Notes: generated by a model not told the origin, from the letters alone. A stretch of 64,000 bases of DNA from Lewinellaceae bacterium (GCA_016716135.1 JADJWX010000006.1:248001-312000); one strand, 5' to 3'; counted from the first letter of the stretch, positions 51,994-62,736 are shown. A program made the numbers and translations.

Positions 51994-52230
51994 GTGCGTC
52001 AACCCCACCCCCGACCCCCATAGCCATCAACTTAAGAAATTTTGAGCCGTAACAAATTGACGATTAATTGATTACATGAATACATGATTGAAGAAGTACC
52101 CGTAGTGTGCTCAACATTTTTCATAAAGCAACTTGTATTTCAACACTGCCGGTATGGTGTACTACTTCAACAATCATGTATTCATGTAATCTGCAATCAT
52201 GTAATCAATTGAATTTCAAATCTATTCGCC
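51994..52230 (+). repeat. N2: MITE-like element, left part, interrupted by IS701
   Basis: Nearly identical to N1 over about 170 bp (attacatgaatacatgattg to atgtaatcaattgaatttca). IS701 copy 2 follows at its right edge; the remaining end (gttgatggctatgcccc) is at 53665. Confidence 0.8.
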
Positions 52231-52234
52231 TTAA

Positions 52235-53660
52235 TTCTACTTTGTCACTTTAAACGGTATCGATCCAAGTCCTTTTGCCGTAGTTCATGTCGTTTTACAA
52301 TCAACTCCCAAACTTGCTGTTCTGAAGAAGCTTTACGAGGTAGATTCATAGCCAAAAAAAACTTTATATCAGGACAGGAGAGCAGAGGGATATGCTCTTC
52401 ATGTAATATTTTTTGTTCCAGCATATAATGCAAGGCCATGATTGTCAATGTGATATGGTGATGCCAGGCGCGCCAGGTTCTTACTTGATAATCCGTCATA
52501 CCTAAAGTGTCTTTGCAATCCTGAATAGCCCTTTCTACCCAGTATCGTTGCATTTGTCTGAAAAGCAAATCGCAATCAGAAAGTGATTGATGGCCTGCCC
52601 GGGCCAGGTTGTTGGTGATACTGAATTTTATTTCGGACCCATCTACTTCACGACTAATGATAAGCCGAAGTTCTTCTACGGCATCATTTTTCGCACGACG
52701 TTTATTCAAATGAAAACATCCAAGCAAACGACTTGACGGGTTTTTCCGCCTTTGGTCCCTTGTCTATGGGTGTAAGTTTTCCACTGCGAATCAGACAAAA
52801 TTTTTAGCAAATCCCCGACCTTAATATCCTGTTCATCAGATTTGTAGGTGTTTTTTATGCCACCGCGCCCAGCCGGCCCATCTGGTATATAGGGCTTAGG
52901 GTGTTTTAGATATACCGCTTGATTGCCCCGTATATCCAGGACAAATGTCCTACCCAATGCACCAATAACCAGTCGTAATTCAGTTGACTCCCCATAGACC
53001 GCATCGCCTCCTACCCAATCATATTCAATGACACCTTGGGCTTCTTTAAGCATCTCTAATGCCAACTTGGGCTTGGTTTTAAACTCCTGGTCTTGCAGCG
53101 GAATCCCTGCTTTGTCACAGCGCTTTTTATCTTCCGTCCATTCCTTAGGTAGGTACAAGCGGGTATTAACCATCGCTACATCATCGCCTTGAGACAAGGC
53201 TGCAAAAACCCCTACCTGACCGTTGTCTGTTTTGCCGATGCTTCCAAGGTACTGCCGGCTTACTCCAACCGATTTGTCGCCACTCTTGCGGTGCCCACTT
53301 TCATCTATAATTAAACCAACAGGTTCTCCTCGCTGACGCAATAATTCGCTCATATCACGTCCAACAGCCTCTAAAACAGGCTTATATGGCCAAGGCGAAT
53401 CACTTATAAAGTGATGCAACCGCTGGTAATCACTCCCTTCTGTTCGTTCGTCCATGCGCTCGATGTTGTGTTTACATTCATGGAAAAGGCCACTAAAATA
53501 ATGATTAAACACTTGCGAATTATTCCGTCGATATACCGTGAATAAATGCTCATAGCGCTCGCAATAACCTCCTACACTTTTTTTTAAGTGGTATTTCGTT
53601 CATAACTTTTTCCATGTTCAACAGCTTATTTTGATGGTTGCTTAAAGTGACAAAGTAGAA
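52235..53660 (-). mobile_element. IS701-family element, copy 2
   Basis: 1426 bp with the same inverted repeats as copy 1 and TTAA on both sides (52231-52234, 53661-53664). The empty site ccTTAAgttgatggctatg is seen in N3 (54126-54143), and a variant in N1. It contains the undamaged 5' part that copy 1 lacks. Confidence 0.88.
52245..53615 (-). pseudogene. IS701-family DDE transposase, two or three frameshifts
   Basis: Start at 53615 (MEKVMNEIPLKKKCRRLL). One indel near 53555 (gcgagcgc for gcagcgc) and one near 52712 (atttgaataaa for atttggaataaa in copy 1) break the frame. Between them runs a long stretch with GLIIDESGHRKSGDKSVGVS, EYDWVGGDAVYGESTELRLV and GKTRQVVCLDVFI. After the break: KNDAVEELRLIISREVDGSE, then MQRYWVERAIQDCKDTLGMT. 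Copies 1 and 2 have different lesions, so a complete parent sequence of about 440 aa can be assembled from both. Confidence 0.85.
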
Positions 53661-53892
53661 TTAAGTTGATGGCTATGCCCCATCCCCTCCCCCAAGGGAG
53701 AGGGGGGCTTGCCCTCTAACTAATGCCTGTTTGCGTTTACGAAATCAAAAAGTATAACGAAATCAGGTCCCCCTCTCCCTTGGGGGAGGGGCCGGGGGTG
53801 GGGTTGACATGGCGGAGCCAAATTTGCCAAAAATGCCCCGTTGATTTCAATCCTGTTAAAAACATTTCAACCAACTTGTGGGTAATCGGGAG

Positions 53893-54166
53893 CCCTTGGG
53901 GGAGGGGATGGGGCATAGCCATCAACTTAAGAAATACAATTCTGATTATCAACAGATTACATGATTGCAGATTACATGATTACATGATTTAAGAAGTGGT
54001 TCACCAACCTGAATACAGGCTATTAGGCGGCTTTTATATTTTGAGGGCTTGTGCACGATACGGGTACTTCTTTAATCATGTAATCATGTAATCAATTAAT
54101 CTTCAATCAAATATGTCAGCAGTACCCTTAAGTTGATGGCTATGGGGGATGGGGGTGGGGTCGACG
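53893..54166 (+). repeat. N3: intact MITE-like element
   Basis: The ends ggggcatagccatcaactta and taagttgatggctatggggg are inverted. Inside are attacatgattgcagattac and caatcatg-type arms. It supplies the uninterrupted form of the IS701 target in N2. The flanks carry the gtcaaccccacccc words of the GC-skewed field. Confidence 0.8.
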
Positions 54167-54249
54167 AGCCGCCAGGGCGCAAGCCCTTTCCCAGCAAAAG
54201 GCATTTCTCCGAAAATCCCGTACTTAGCCTGAAAAACAATCGCTGTCTC

Positions 54250-57200
54250 ATGCGCACCCTCCTCCTGTTCTGCCTCGCCCTATGCTTTAGCCTTTCCGGT
54301 TTTGCCCAGAAAAAACAACCGGTCACGACCGCTGCCCCCAAACCTGTTTTCGAAGAAAATCTATTCAACGCCCTCGAATGGCGCTGCATCGGACCCTTCC
54401 GAGGCGGGCGTTCGGCGGCGGTGACCGGCGTGCCCGGCAAACCGAATCTGTTCTACTTCGGCGGCACGGGCGGCGGCATCTGGCGCACCACCGACGGCGG
54501 ACGCAGCTGGGAAAATATTTCCGACGGCTTTTTCGGCGGCTCCATCGGGGCTATCGAAGTGGCGCCTTCCGACCACAATGTTTTGTACGCCGGTGGCGGT
54601 GAGGTGACCGTGCGCGGCAACGTCAGCTACGGCTCGGGCATGTGGCGCAGCACCGATGCCGGACAAAGCTGGTCGGCCGCCGGACTGAAAAACAGCCGCC
54701 ACATCCCGCGCATCCGGGTGCACCCGAACAACCCCGACCTGGTGTACGCCGCCGTGCTGGGCGACTTGTTCAAACCCTCCGAAGAGCGCGGGGTGTACCG
54801 CTCCAAAGACGGTGGCAAAACCTGGGAACGCATCCTGTTCGTCAACGCCGATGCCGGCGCCGTCGACCTGTGCATGGACCCCACCAACCCGCGCATCCTG
54901 TACGCCAGCACCTGGCGCATCCGCCGCACGCCCTACAGCCTGAGCAGCGGCGGCGCCGGTTCGTGCCTTTGGAAAAGCACCGACAGCGGCGACACCTGGA
55001 CGGAGATCACCCGCAACGAAGGGCTGCCGCAAAAAGATACCATCGGGATTGTCGGCGTGACGGTGTCGCCGGCCAACCCCCAGCGCGTATGGGCCATCGT
55101 GGAGGCTGAAAACGGCGGGGTGTTCCGCTCCGACGATGGCGGAAAAAAATGGGCCAGGCTCAATGAGGACCGCAGTCTGCGCCAACGCGCCTGGTACTAC
55201 ACCCGCATCTATGCCGATACGGAAGATGAAGACAAGGTGTACGTGGTGAACGTCGCCTACCATGTGTCTAAAGACGGCGGCAAAACCTTCACGGCCAAAT
55301 ACGCACCGCACGGCGACCACCACGACCTCTGGATCGCACCCGAAGATTCCCGGCGCATGATCATGGGCGACGACGGCGGCGCGCAGGTCAGCTACGACGG
55401 CGGCGACACCTGGAGCACGTACCACAACCAGCCCACAGCACAGTTTTACCGGGTGACCACCGACGATGCTTTCCCCTACCGGATTTACGTCGCCCAACAG
55501 GATAACAGCACGCTGCGCATCCGCCACCGCACCGAAGGCGCTACGATCGACGAAAGCGACTGGGAACCTACGGCCGGCGGCGAGTCGGGGCACATAGCCA
55601 TTGATCCTGCCGACAACGATATTGTGTACGGCGGCTCCTACCACGGCTATCTGACGCGGGTGGATCACCGGCGCAAAACCTCGCGCAGCGTCAACGTTTG
55701 GCCCGAAGACAACATGGGCCACGGCGCCGAAGATGCCCGCTACCGTTTCCAATGGAACTTTCCGATATTTTTTTCGCCCCACGATCCAAAGAAACTGTAC
55801 GCGGCGTCGAACCACCTGCACGTCACTACCGATGCCGGACAAAGCTGGCAAACCATCAGTCCGGACCTGACCACCAACGACAAGGAGCGCCAAAAATCAT
55901 CGGGCGGCCCGATCACGCAAGACAATACAAGCGTGGAATACTATTGCACCATTTTCGCCGCCTGCGAATCGCCCTACGAACCCGGCCTGCTCTGGACGGG
56001 CAGCGACGACGGGCTTGTGCACGTCTCCCGCGACGGCGGCGCCAGTTGGGCCAATGTGACCCCGCCCGCCATGCCGAAATGGTGCATGGTCAACAGTGTG
56101 GAGCCCGATCCGTTCCGCAAGGGCGGTATGTATGTGGCGGCTACGTCGTACAAGTCGGGCGACTACCGGCCCTACCTGTTTCACACTGCAGACTACGGCC
56201 AAAGCTGGCGTGCGATCGTCAACGGTATTGATCCCGGACATTTTACGCGGGTTTTGCGCGCCGACCCTAAAAGAGCAGGTTTGCTTTACTGCGGCACGGA
56301 GGAGGGCATGTACATCACTTTTGACGATGGCGCCAACTGGCAGCCTTTCCAACTCAACTTGCCCGTTGTGCCCATCACCGATCTGACGGTGAAAAACGAC
56401 AACCTGATCGTGGCCACGCAGGGGCGCAGCATTTGGATGCTAGACGATCTGACGGTGTTGCATCAGTTGAAAGGGGGAAATACGGGAAAAGACGTTTCAC
56501 CTGTTTCAGCCGATGCCTACGTACCGGATGAACGGCCGGCAGGCGCGGAATTCGAAAACCGCCGGCACCAATCATCCTGGCGGGGTGATGGTGCATTTTT
56601 ACCTGAAGGAGAAGCCGGAGGAAAAAGATACGGTACAACTGGATGTGTTGGATGCTTCGGGCGCAGTGGTCCGTACTTTTTCAAACCAAAATAAAAAGGA
56701 GGATAAGCTGGGTGCGTTGAAAGCGGGGGGCAATCGCTTTGTTTGGAATACACGTTATCCGAATGCCCAAAAATTTGACGGCCTTATCCTTTGGTCGACC
56801 GACCTGGCTGGGCCCCGGGCTGTGCCCGGGGGGTACCGGGTAAGGTTGAGCGTCAACGGGCAAAGCCAGGAGCAAGCCTTTGACCTGCTACCCGACCCGC
56901 GTGCGGAAGCCGGCGCCGGTGATTTTCAGCAACAATTCGATTTTTCTAAATCCTGTTCGGACAAACTTTCGGAAATACACCAGGCAATCGGTCATATCCG
57001 GGACCTGCGGGCGCAGATGAAGAGCCTGGCCGGTCGTTTGCCCAAGGAGGATGCCATGGAACCGCTCCGCGAGCAGGTTGCGCAGATCGACTCCCTGATG
57101 ACGGCGGTGGAACAAACCTTGTATCAAACGAAAAACCGCTCCAGCCAGGATCCGCTGAATTATCCGGTTCGGCTCAACGACAAACTCGGTAATCTGATGG

Positions 57201-57382
57201 AGGTTGCCGACAACGGCGATTTTGCACCGACCAGTCAGGCTGTAGAGGTCAAAGCGATGTTGTTTGGCCTGATCGATGCGGAGTTGGCGAAATGGCAGGC
57301 TATTCAGGAACAGCAGTTGCCGGCGTTGAACCGGATGATCCGGGAGTTGGGGGTTGATGTGGTGCGGGTGAAGGAGGAATGA
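54250..57382 (+). CDS. Exported VPS10/BNR beta-propeller glycosyl-hydrolase-like protein, one frameshift
   Basis: Start at 54250 (MRTLLLFCLALCFSLSGFAQ). Two frames form one protein of about 1044 aa. The first 750 residues hold many sortilin/BNR Asp-box blades (TDGGRSWENISDGFFGG, STDAGQSWSAAGLK, SKDGGKTWERILFV, SYDGGDTWSTYHNQ). The frame changes near 56490 (GNTGKDVSPVS instead of KTFHLFQPMPTYRMNGRQAR) in a GGGAAAA run. It then continues with HPGGVMVHFYLKEKPEEKDT, an FN3-like domain (SNQNKKEDKLGALKAGGNRF), and a helical C-terminus. Related proteins are large exported proteins of unknown activity. Confidence 0.85.
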
Positions 57383-57386
57383 GGAT

Positions 57387-58616
57387 TTATTTTTCCAGGT
57401 AACTGCGTATCAGTTTATCCAGAGCGGCTTCATCGTCTTCACTGAAGCCGGTTTGTATGTGCAGGATATTTTTACTGGCGGCATCGACAAGCAAGAGGGT
57501 AGGGTAGATATTGATATTTAATTGTTCTGCCAATTGGTGTTCATTATCCAATAGTACCAGGTAACTAATATGCCGCTCATTCAGAAATTTTTTAAGGGCT
57601 TCCATATTTTTATCATACGGGTTGATTCCGATTATAGTCAGGCCTCCTTTCGCATACTTTTGATGCAATTTTTCAAGTACAGGCATGGCTTTCAGACAGG
57701 GAAAACATGCGCGATACCAGAAATCCAGAAGCAAAAGACCTTTTCCCAGGTCTGCCGATTGGATTATCGAGCTGTCCAGATTGGGCAAGGCAAACGCAGG
57801 AAGGTTTGTGCTGGAATTTACGGCTGATTGCTCTTCGGGTACTGCATCCTCTGAATTCGGATCGTAATAATTCATGCTATATCCAGATTTGAGCAAGCTC
57901 GCTAACCCGACAATTTTTTTCAAGGTACTGTCCCCTGGGAGTGGCCGTATGGTTGAAAACTCTATTCGATAGTATTGCGGTGTTTGCATGAAGTAGTCCC
58001 ATTCGGTTATGTTGTGCAAGCCATTTTCCTGAAGGCTTATTTCGTATTGGGTTATATGCCGCCCGGTGTCGGGGTCGGAGGGGTTTGTTTTCAGGTCATT
58101 GACATATGTTTCCAGGTTAGACAACCGTACAGCGCTCCGGTCCGGCAGGGTATCCACCTGCCAGGATGCAAATTTTACGGGATCGAAAGCCGGACCTTGA
58201 ATTTTCAGGTAAGGCCGGTACAAACCAATACTGACAAACAAATTGCCCTGTACCAATTCATATGGATGATATATTTCTGTACTGGTCAGTGTAATGGTTT
58301 TTTTCTTATGATCGATCCAGAATAGAAAGCCGTCATCGTAAATGCAAATCGGCTCGTTTTCGTACCAGAAAATAAAATGAGCAACCCCATACGGATCATC
58401 GTAGTTCTTGAAGAAATAAACTTTGCCAAAAAAGCTTGCAGTATCTTCAAGGGGGGCGGATTTGAACTGTATGTTCAGATCGAAAACACCGCGTTCGATG
58501 GTTTGGATGTTGGAACTCAGCGTTTCAATAATTTGACTGGCGGTTTGGCCGGGCAGTAAAGCGATTGATGAATTGAATACAAGAAACAAAATCAAAGGAA
58601 GTTGGATAGTGGGCAT
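57387..58616 (-). CDS. Exported thioredoxin-like (TlpA/ResA-type) protein
   Basis: Start at 58616 (MPTIQLPLILFLVFNSSIAL). An N-terminal DUF of about 240 residues (LolA/DUF2092-like beta-sheet, FDLNIQFKSAPLEDTASFFG) is followed by a redoxin domain: LLLDFWYRACFPCLKAMPVL carries the CFPC active site, then GGLTIIGINPYDKN and YPTLLLVDAASKNIL with the cis-Pro. Likely a periplasmic thiol-disulfide protein. Third gene of a minus-strand cluster with the next two. Confidence 0.82.
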   Translation of the reverse strand: MPTIQLPLILFLVFNSSIALLPGQTASQIIETLSSNIQTIERGVFDLNIQFKSAPLEDTASFFGKVYFFKNYDDPYGVAHFIFWYENEPICIYDDGFLFWIDHKKKTITLTSTEIYHPYELVQGNLFVSIGLYRPYLKIQGPAFDPVKFASWQVDTLPDRSAVRLSNLETYVNDLKTNPSDPDTGRHITQYEISLQENGLHNITEWDYFMQTPQYYRIEFSTIRPLPGDSTLKKIVGLASLLKSGYSMNYYDPNSEDAVPEEQSAVNSSTNLPAFALPNLDSSIIQSADLGKGLLLLDFWYRACFPCLKAMPVLEKLHQKYAKGGLTIIGINPYDKNMEALKKFLNERHISYLVLLDNEHQLAEQLNINIYPTLLLVDAASKNILHIQTGFSEDDEAALDKLIRSYLEK

Positions 58617-58642
58617 GGCGTCAGAAATAGTTTGATATGTAA

Positions 58643-59251
58643 TCAATAGTTGAATTTTGGCACCTGGTTTTCCTGTATGCCCCAAAAATCCTGATAATCT
58701 ACATTGACCAGGATCATCCTGATTTTTTGCCCTTTTTCATTCGCTGCCTTTGCCAGTTGTTGCCATTCAAAAACCTTATGCTTATTCACCTTGCCCAAGA
58801 ATTTTGCCCAATAGACGACGAGATAGACATCATAGGGTTCTTGTTCCAATGCAAAGGTTTGGCGCGTGTCGGAGTGTACAAGGTTTTTGAGATAATGATC
58901 CAGTTGATGCTCTTTTCGAGGAATCAATAGATTAATCGAATCTGCTTTTTCTATAAATACGGAGACTTTGCCATTGCAGTCTTTGGGAGACGTCCGGTAG
59001 TCAACCATTAATTTATTTCTATTGAAAAAGCGGGAATCCGGAATACTTAGGCCAATTGATAATAATTTGTTTAGGGTTGTCGTATCCTTTAAACAGAGCA
59101 GTTCAGTCGTGTCTATTTCATTGGCAAGCAAGAATGTAGTAAGTGATTGATGGTTTTCAAGTGCCGGTTGTTTGACCTGATACATCCAGAGGGCAAGGCG
59201 GGTACAGGAGGCCAAAGCAATAAATCCAAGTATTAAAAACGTGTATTTCAT
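58643..59251 (-). CDS. Lipoprotein, thioredoxin-fold-like without Cys pair
   Basis: A 202-aa lipoprotein (MKYTFLILGFIALASC, lipobox LASC). The C-terminal half (EPYDVYLVVYWAKFLGKVNK, then KIRMILVNVDYQDFWGI) resembles a thioredoxin-type alpha/beta core in which the CxxC is missing. It lies between a TlpA-like protein and a small secreted protein. Such sets are common near Bacteroidota bacteriocin/peptide genes, but no such role can be shown here. Confidence 0.65.
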   Translation of the reverse strand: MKYTFLILGFIALASCTRLALWMYQVKQPALENHQSLTTFLLANEIDTTELLCLKDTTTLNKLLSIGLSIPDSRFFNRNKLMVDYRTSPKDCNGKVSVFIEKADSINLLIPRKEHQLDHYLKNLVHSDTRQTFALEQEPYDVYLVVYWAKFLGKVNKHKVFEWQQLAKAANEKGQKIRMILVNVDYQDFWGIQENQVPKFNY

Positions 59252-59323
59252 TTTTCGAAATCAAATAAGTGTTGCGGCAAAAAATGTATTCTGCCGCAAC
59301 ACATGCGTTCGTATTTTGCACAG

Positions 59324-59788
59324 TTAAAGTTGAACGGGAAGCAAATTGGCATCCGGTGAGTTCTGGATTGGATAGGAGCCGGCCCGGATCGTATAGGAAG
59401 TGACGCCCAAAGCCTTGGCAACTTCCGTTGGCAATTCAAAATCTTCTTCAATTAACAATTGGCTGTCCAGGTATTTCTGGAAGGTGCTGGCCGTCATTGT
59501 TGTTTTGTCAAATTCAATTCGTAGCTGATTGTTTTCCATCCAAGCCATGCCTATGGCACCTTGTGTCCTGGGCTCAATGCGTTCTTCGATTGTAACCGTA
59601 ATATTGCAGATGCCGAATTTTAGGCACCCTTTAGACCTGCGGCCGAAATCAATGGAAATTTTGATTTTGAACGGTATTTCATTGCTTTCGAGCTGACAAA
59701 CATCGCTTTTAGGTTGATTTACCGCATTCAGCGGCAGGCTTACTGATGCTATAATCAATACAAGTAAAGTGTGAAGTAAGATTTTCAT
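59324..59788 (-). CDS. Small exported protein, 154 aa
   Basis: Signal peptide (MKILLHTLLVLIIASVSLPL). Four cysteines lie near the middle (VCQLE, GCLKFGIC). The C-terminal half contains STFQKYLDSQLLIEEDFELP. No family is known. It is the first gene of the cluster 59788-57387; the three genes are 27-72 bp apart and may form one operon. Confidence 0.65.
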   Translation of the reverse strand: MKILLHTLLVLIIASVSLPLNAVNQPKSDVCQLESNEIPFKIKISIDFGRRSKGCLKFGICNITVTIEERIEPRTQGAIGMAWMENNQLRIEFDKTTMTASTFQKYLDSQLLIEEDFELPTEVAKALGVTSYTIRAGSYPIQNSPDANLLPVQL

Positions 59789-59944
59789 GGTTCGAATTTT
59801 TTCATACTATGCCTACTCTATACGCTTTTCGGCATCCGCGCCTGTACTCGGTTAAGGATTTTCCAGGCAATCTCCTCCAGTCTCATCTGCTTCCCGGCGC
59901 CGGGATAGCAGCGGTTGAGTGCTCATTTGCGTGCTTTCTGAAAA

Positions 59945-59952
59945 CAAAAGTA
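59945..59952 (-). promoter_or_regulatory. Candidate -7 element for the thioredoxin-like cluster
   Basis: TACTTTTG on the minus strand fits TAnnTTTG, about 155 bp upstream of the first gene. No -33 match is seen. The rest of 59789-60124 holds nothing recognisable. Confidence 0.3.
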
Positions 59953-60124
59953 TAGGCGCTGCCCATAGGCTGTGCAGACAGTGCCAAGCCAAGTTGAAAG
60001 GGGATTTCAGGCGCTCATACGGTTGTAAGCGACTAAAAACCAATCGATAAGAAAGTTTTGTGTGGTCGGGCCGGGTGTAGCTTTTTCTGCGCCCGGAGCA
60101 GGCTCAGAGGCGTGTCCGGGTTGC

Positions 60125-61060
60125 TCAACGGCTTTTTTGAAAGGTAAAAATATGGACCCCGCCGATTTCTGTTTCCGTTTGCAGTACAAACCCCTGTTTC
60201 CGGAAAATTTTAAGAATATCCGGTTTCTTCATCAGTTTGGAGCAATGGATCGAATCTGGCGACACGGCCTCCAGCACCGGTTCTACCACCACCACACGGC
60301 CGTCCGGATGCAGGGATTTTGCGATGGAGTCCAGCATTTTCTCTTTTTTGCCGAAATGGTGAAAACTGTCGCGGATCAAAATCAGATCCAGGTTTTTGCC
60401 TTCCAGTTTCGTGCTGCTTTTTTCGCCTTGCACCACAGCCATGTGGTTGGAGGGCCGGATGCAGCCCGTTTGCCGCAGTTTTTCTTCGATATACCCGACC
60501 AGTTTGGGTTCGAGCTCATTGACATAGATTTCCAGGTGTTGGTAGCTGGCTCCGATGACCAGGCTGATAATCCCGGAACCGGCGCCGATTTCGCCGATTC
60601 GTATACTATCGTGCAGGCCGTATTGCAAAAATTCGGAAAAAATGGCACTCCCGGGATCGATCGGAAATGGGTAGCGCCTGGTCAAAAAACCTTCGACCAG
60701 CAATTCCGCCATTTCTTTGTTCCGGCCCAGAATGGCCAAATCGCCGACCATCAGGGGCATGGTGCCTTTCCCGTATGTTTTGTCTGATTTCCGATGGATA
60801 AAAGCTTCGGAGCAGGATTGTACGGAACCTGCATACCAGGCGCTGACCAAAAAACCCTGTTGGACCGCCGGCGCCACCTGCAGCGAATCCCAGCGTTCCA
60901 GCAAGCCATTCAGCGCGTGCAATGCCCCGGCGTTTTTTCGGAGTGCTTCGCTCCGGACGGCGTTCAGGCCATTAATTAATTGTTCGTCGGAAAGGCTTTG
61001 CGCGTCGGCCAGCCGACAAATGCCACAGACGGCTACGAGCAGGTAGATGCGAATTTGCAT
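60125..61060 (-). CDS. Exported class I methyltransferase-fold protein
   Basis: 311 aa with a signal peptide (MQIRIYLLVAVCGICRLADA), unusual for a SAM-dependent enzyme. The Rossmann core is clear: SIRIGEIGAGSGIISLVIGA (motif I), LEIYVNELEPKLVGYIEEKL, DLILIRDSFHHFGKKEKMLD and LHPDGRVVVVEPVLEA. The catalytic fold looks complete. If it is truly exported it may bind rather than use SAM, or the hydrophobic N-terminus may be a membrane anchor. The substrate is unknown. Confidence 0.8.
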   Translation of the reverse strand: MQIRIYLLVAVCGICRLADAQSLSDEQLINGLNAVRSEALRKNAGALHALNGLLERWDSLQVAPAVQQGFLVSAWYAGSVQSCSEAFIHRKSDKTYGKGTMPLMVGDLAILGRNKEMAELLVEGFLTRRYPFPIDPGSAIFSEFLQYGLHDSIRIGEIGAGSGIISLVIGASYQHLEIYVNELEPKLVGYIEEKLRQTGCIRPSNHMAVVQGEKSSTKLEGKNLDLILIRDSFHHFGKKEKMLDSIAKSLHPDGRVVVVEPVLEAVSPDSIHCSKLMKKPDILKIFRKQGFVLQTETEIGGVHIFTFQKSR

Positions 61061-61171
61061 GGGATCATATTTATTTGAGCCTCCGGCAAAAGGACACCAA
61101 CTGCCGGTACATTATTGTCCGTAAATTTCTGAAGAAAAAACAAACTACCGCTAATCAAACAAAATGAACAT

Positions 61172-61567
61172 ATGCAAACCCGAACAGTACTTTCCTGGAC
61201 GCTGCGGCTCTTCGCCGCGATCATTCTCGCTCAAACCCTTTATTTCAAATTCAGCGGCGCCGAAGAAAGCCGCTATATTTTCAGCACCATCGGCATGGAA
61301 CCCTGGGGGCGCTACCTGGTGGGTGTTTCCGAACTGGCGACGGTGGTTCTGTTGTTGTTGCCCCGCACGGCCTGGTTGGGTGGCCTGCTGGGGCTGGGCG
61401 TGATTGCCGGGGCCTTGTTTTTTCATCTGACTGTATTGGGTATCGAGGTGCAGGGCGACGGCGGCACCTTGTTTTACCTTGCCCTGGCCGTGTTTGTCGC
61501 CTGCCTGGGTGTGCTTTGGCTGCACCGTGCGGAGTTGGAGGCACAGGTAAAACGGGTTTTTGGGTAA
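61172..61567 (+). CDS. DoxX-like membrane protein
   Basis: 131 aa with four helices in the DoxX pattern: LRLFAAIILAQTLYFKFSGA, GRYLVGVSELATVVLLLLPR, WLGGLLGLGVIAGALFFHLT and LFYLALAVFVACLGVLWLHR. The conserved KFSG and GVSEL motifs are present. The family is linked to quinone or thiosulfate redox steps in some organisms; the role here is open. Confidence 0.82.
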   Translation: MQTRTVLSWTLRLFAAIILAQTLYFKFSGAEESRYIFSTIGMEPWGRYLVGVSELATVVLLLLPRTAWLGGLLGLGVIAGALFFHLTVLGIEVQGDGGTLFYLALAVFVACLGVLWLHRAELEAQVKRVFG

Positions 61568-61589
61568 AACCGGAGTCCGGCTGTAGCGA

Positions 61590-61746
61590 TTTACGAATTA
61601 CGATTTTGGAATTACGATTGGTACGCCTTTCGGAAATGGGATGTTTTTTTTAAAATTATTCAAACGCTGCAGGCAGGCGAGCACCTGTCCGACGCCCGAA
61701 CGATGAACCAAGCGTAAATCCAAAATCGCAATTCCAAAATCGCGAA
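61590..61746. repeat. Inverted 'aattacgattt' repeat
   Basis: gcgatttacgaattacgatt at 61590 is answered by aaatccaaaatcgcaattcc at about 61717, in the style of the other word palindromes. It lies between the convergent DoxX and amidase genes. Confidence 0.6.
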
Positions 61747-61755
61747 AAATAGTTG

Positions 61756-62736
61756 CTATTCAAACGTCAAATACGACATGGCTACCCAGCGTTCGTCCAG
61801 GCTGATCCTGCCCCAGCTGCCGCTTTCTTCGTACAGGAAAACTTCGTCGTTCTTTTTTACGGTGCCCATGATATCGAATACCGTGCCCGGGCCGGAACGC
61901 ACATTCAGCACGGCGGCCCGCACGGCGGCGCGCCGGACATCCTTGACATACCGCCCCGACACCCATTCCTGTTTGGTGGCCGAAATGCGGTACCAGCCAT
62001 TGTACACCTCATAGATCCGCAAGATGGAACCCACGGGGGTGACATTCATTTTACGGCTGTTTGCAGAGGGTCGTTGCCGGACATTCAGCCAGTCGGCCGT
62101 GACATAGCCGTATTTGATCGGCGGACCCGGCGGCGGCGTGTACGGCTTGCCGTCGATAACATTTTGAACCAGCGGCAGGAAGTTGGTCACGGCATCGGCC
62201 ACGGTGTTTCCACCGAAAAATGTGGTGCCCGGGCAGGTTTTGGTCATCCCGCTGCCATCGGTGCGGGCGCCGGTGCGCAAGTCGAACCAGTGGTGGTACA
62301 CGACGTGGTCCGGGTTGGCTGGGATGCGAAAACGCCGGCACAGGGCCGCCGTTACCCGTACGATCGCCTCCCGGTGTTCGGCGCGCATAGCATCGCCGCC
62401 TGCGTCGAAATTACCGACATTTTCGATGCAAATGGAATGCGAGTTAAACCCGTAGATGCAAGCCGGTGAGAGTTCCAGGTTGCGCCCGGTAACAATCTTT
62501 CCATCGGGGAAAATGCTGAAATGCTGACCGATATCGAGCCATCCGTTTACGTTTTTGTGAAAATTCTGCATGCCTTTTTGAAGGTCAAAATGGTTGCTGC
62601 CGGTGAAGTGCTGGTAACTGGGCGACCAGGTGTGGTGCTCTTGCACATAAAGCACCGTGCGGGCCACATCCTGCTGGGTAATCCAACGTTCAAACTCGGC
62701 AGGTGTGAGCAGGGTAAAGCCAAATTTTTTTTCCAT
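61756..62736 (-). CDS. N-acetylmuramoyl-L-alanine amidase with two SH3b domains
   Basis: 326 aa without a signal peptide. An Amidase_2 (PGRP-like) domain spans about 25-190. Zinc ligands are H34/H35 (VQEHHTWSP), H148/H149 (VVYHHWFD) and C168 (KTCPGTTF), with NFHKNVNGWLDIGQHFSIFP. Two SH3b domains follow at about 215-260 (DWLNVRQRPSANSRKMNV) and 272-322 (LNVRSGPGTVFDIMGTVKKN). This is the layout of peptidoglycan hydrolases, including endolysin-like ones, but no phage genes are near. Confidence 0.9.
   Translation of the reverse strand: MEKKFGFTLLTPAEFERWITQQDVARTVLYVQEHHTWSPSYQHFTGSNHFDLQKGMQNFHKNVNGWLDIGQHFSIFPDGKIVTGRNLELSPACIYGFNSHSICIENVGNFDAGGDAMRAEHREAIVRVTAALCRRFRIPANPDHVVYHHWFDLRTGARTDGSGMTKTCPGTTFFGGNTVADAVTNFLPLVQNVIDGKPYTPPPGPPIKYGYVTADWLNVRQRPSANSRKMNVTPVGSILRIYEVYNGWYRISATKQEWVSGRYVKDVRRAAVRAAVLNVRSGPGTVFDIMGTVKKNDEVFLYEESGSWGRISLDERWVAMSYLTFE

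Noticed and set aside
61756..62736. Amidase with SH3 domains as part of a prophage
   Set aside because: No holin, capsid, tail or integrase genes are near; such amidases also occur as ordinary cell-wall enzymes.
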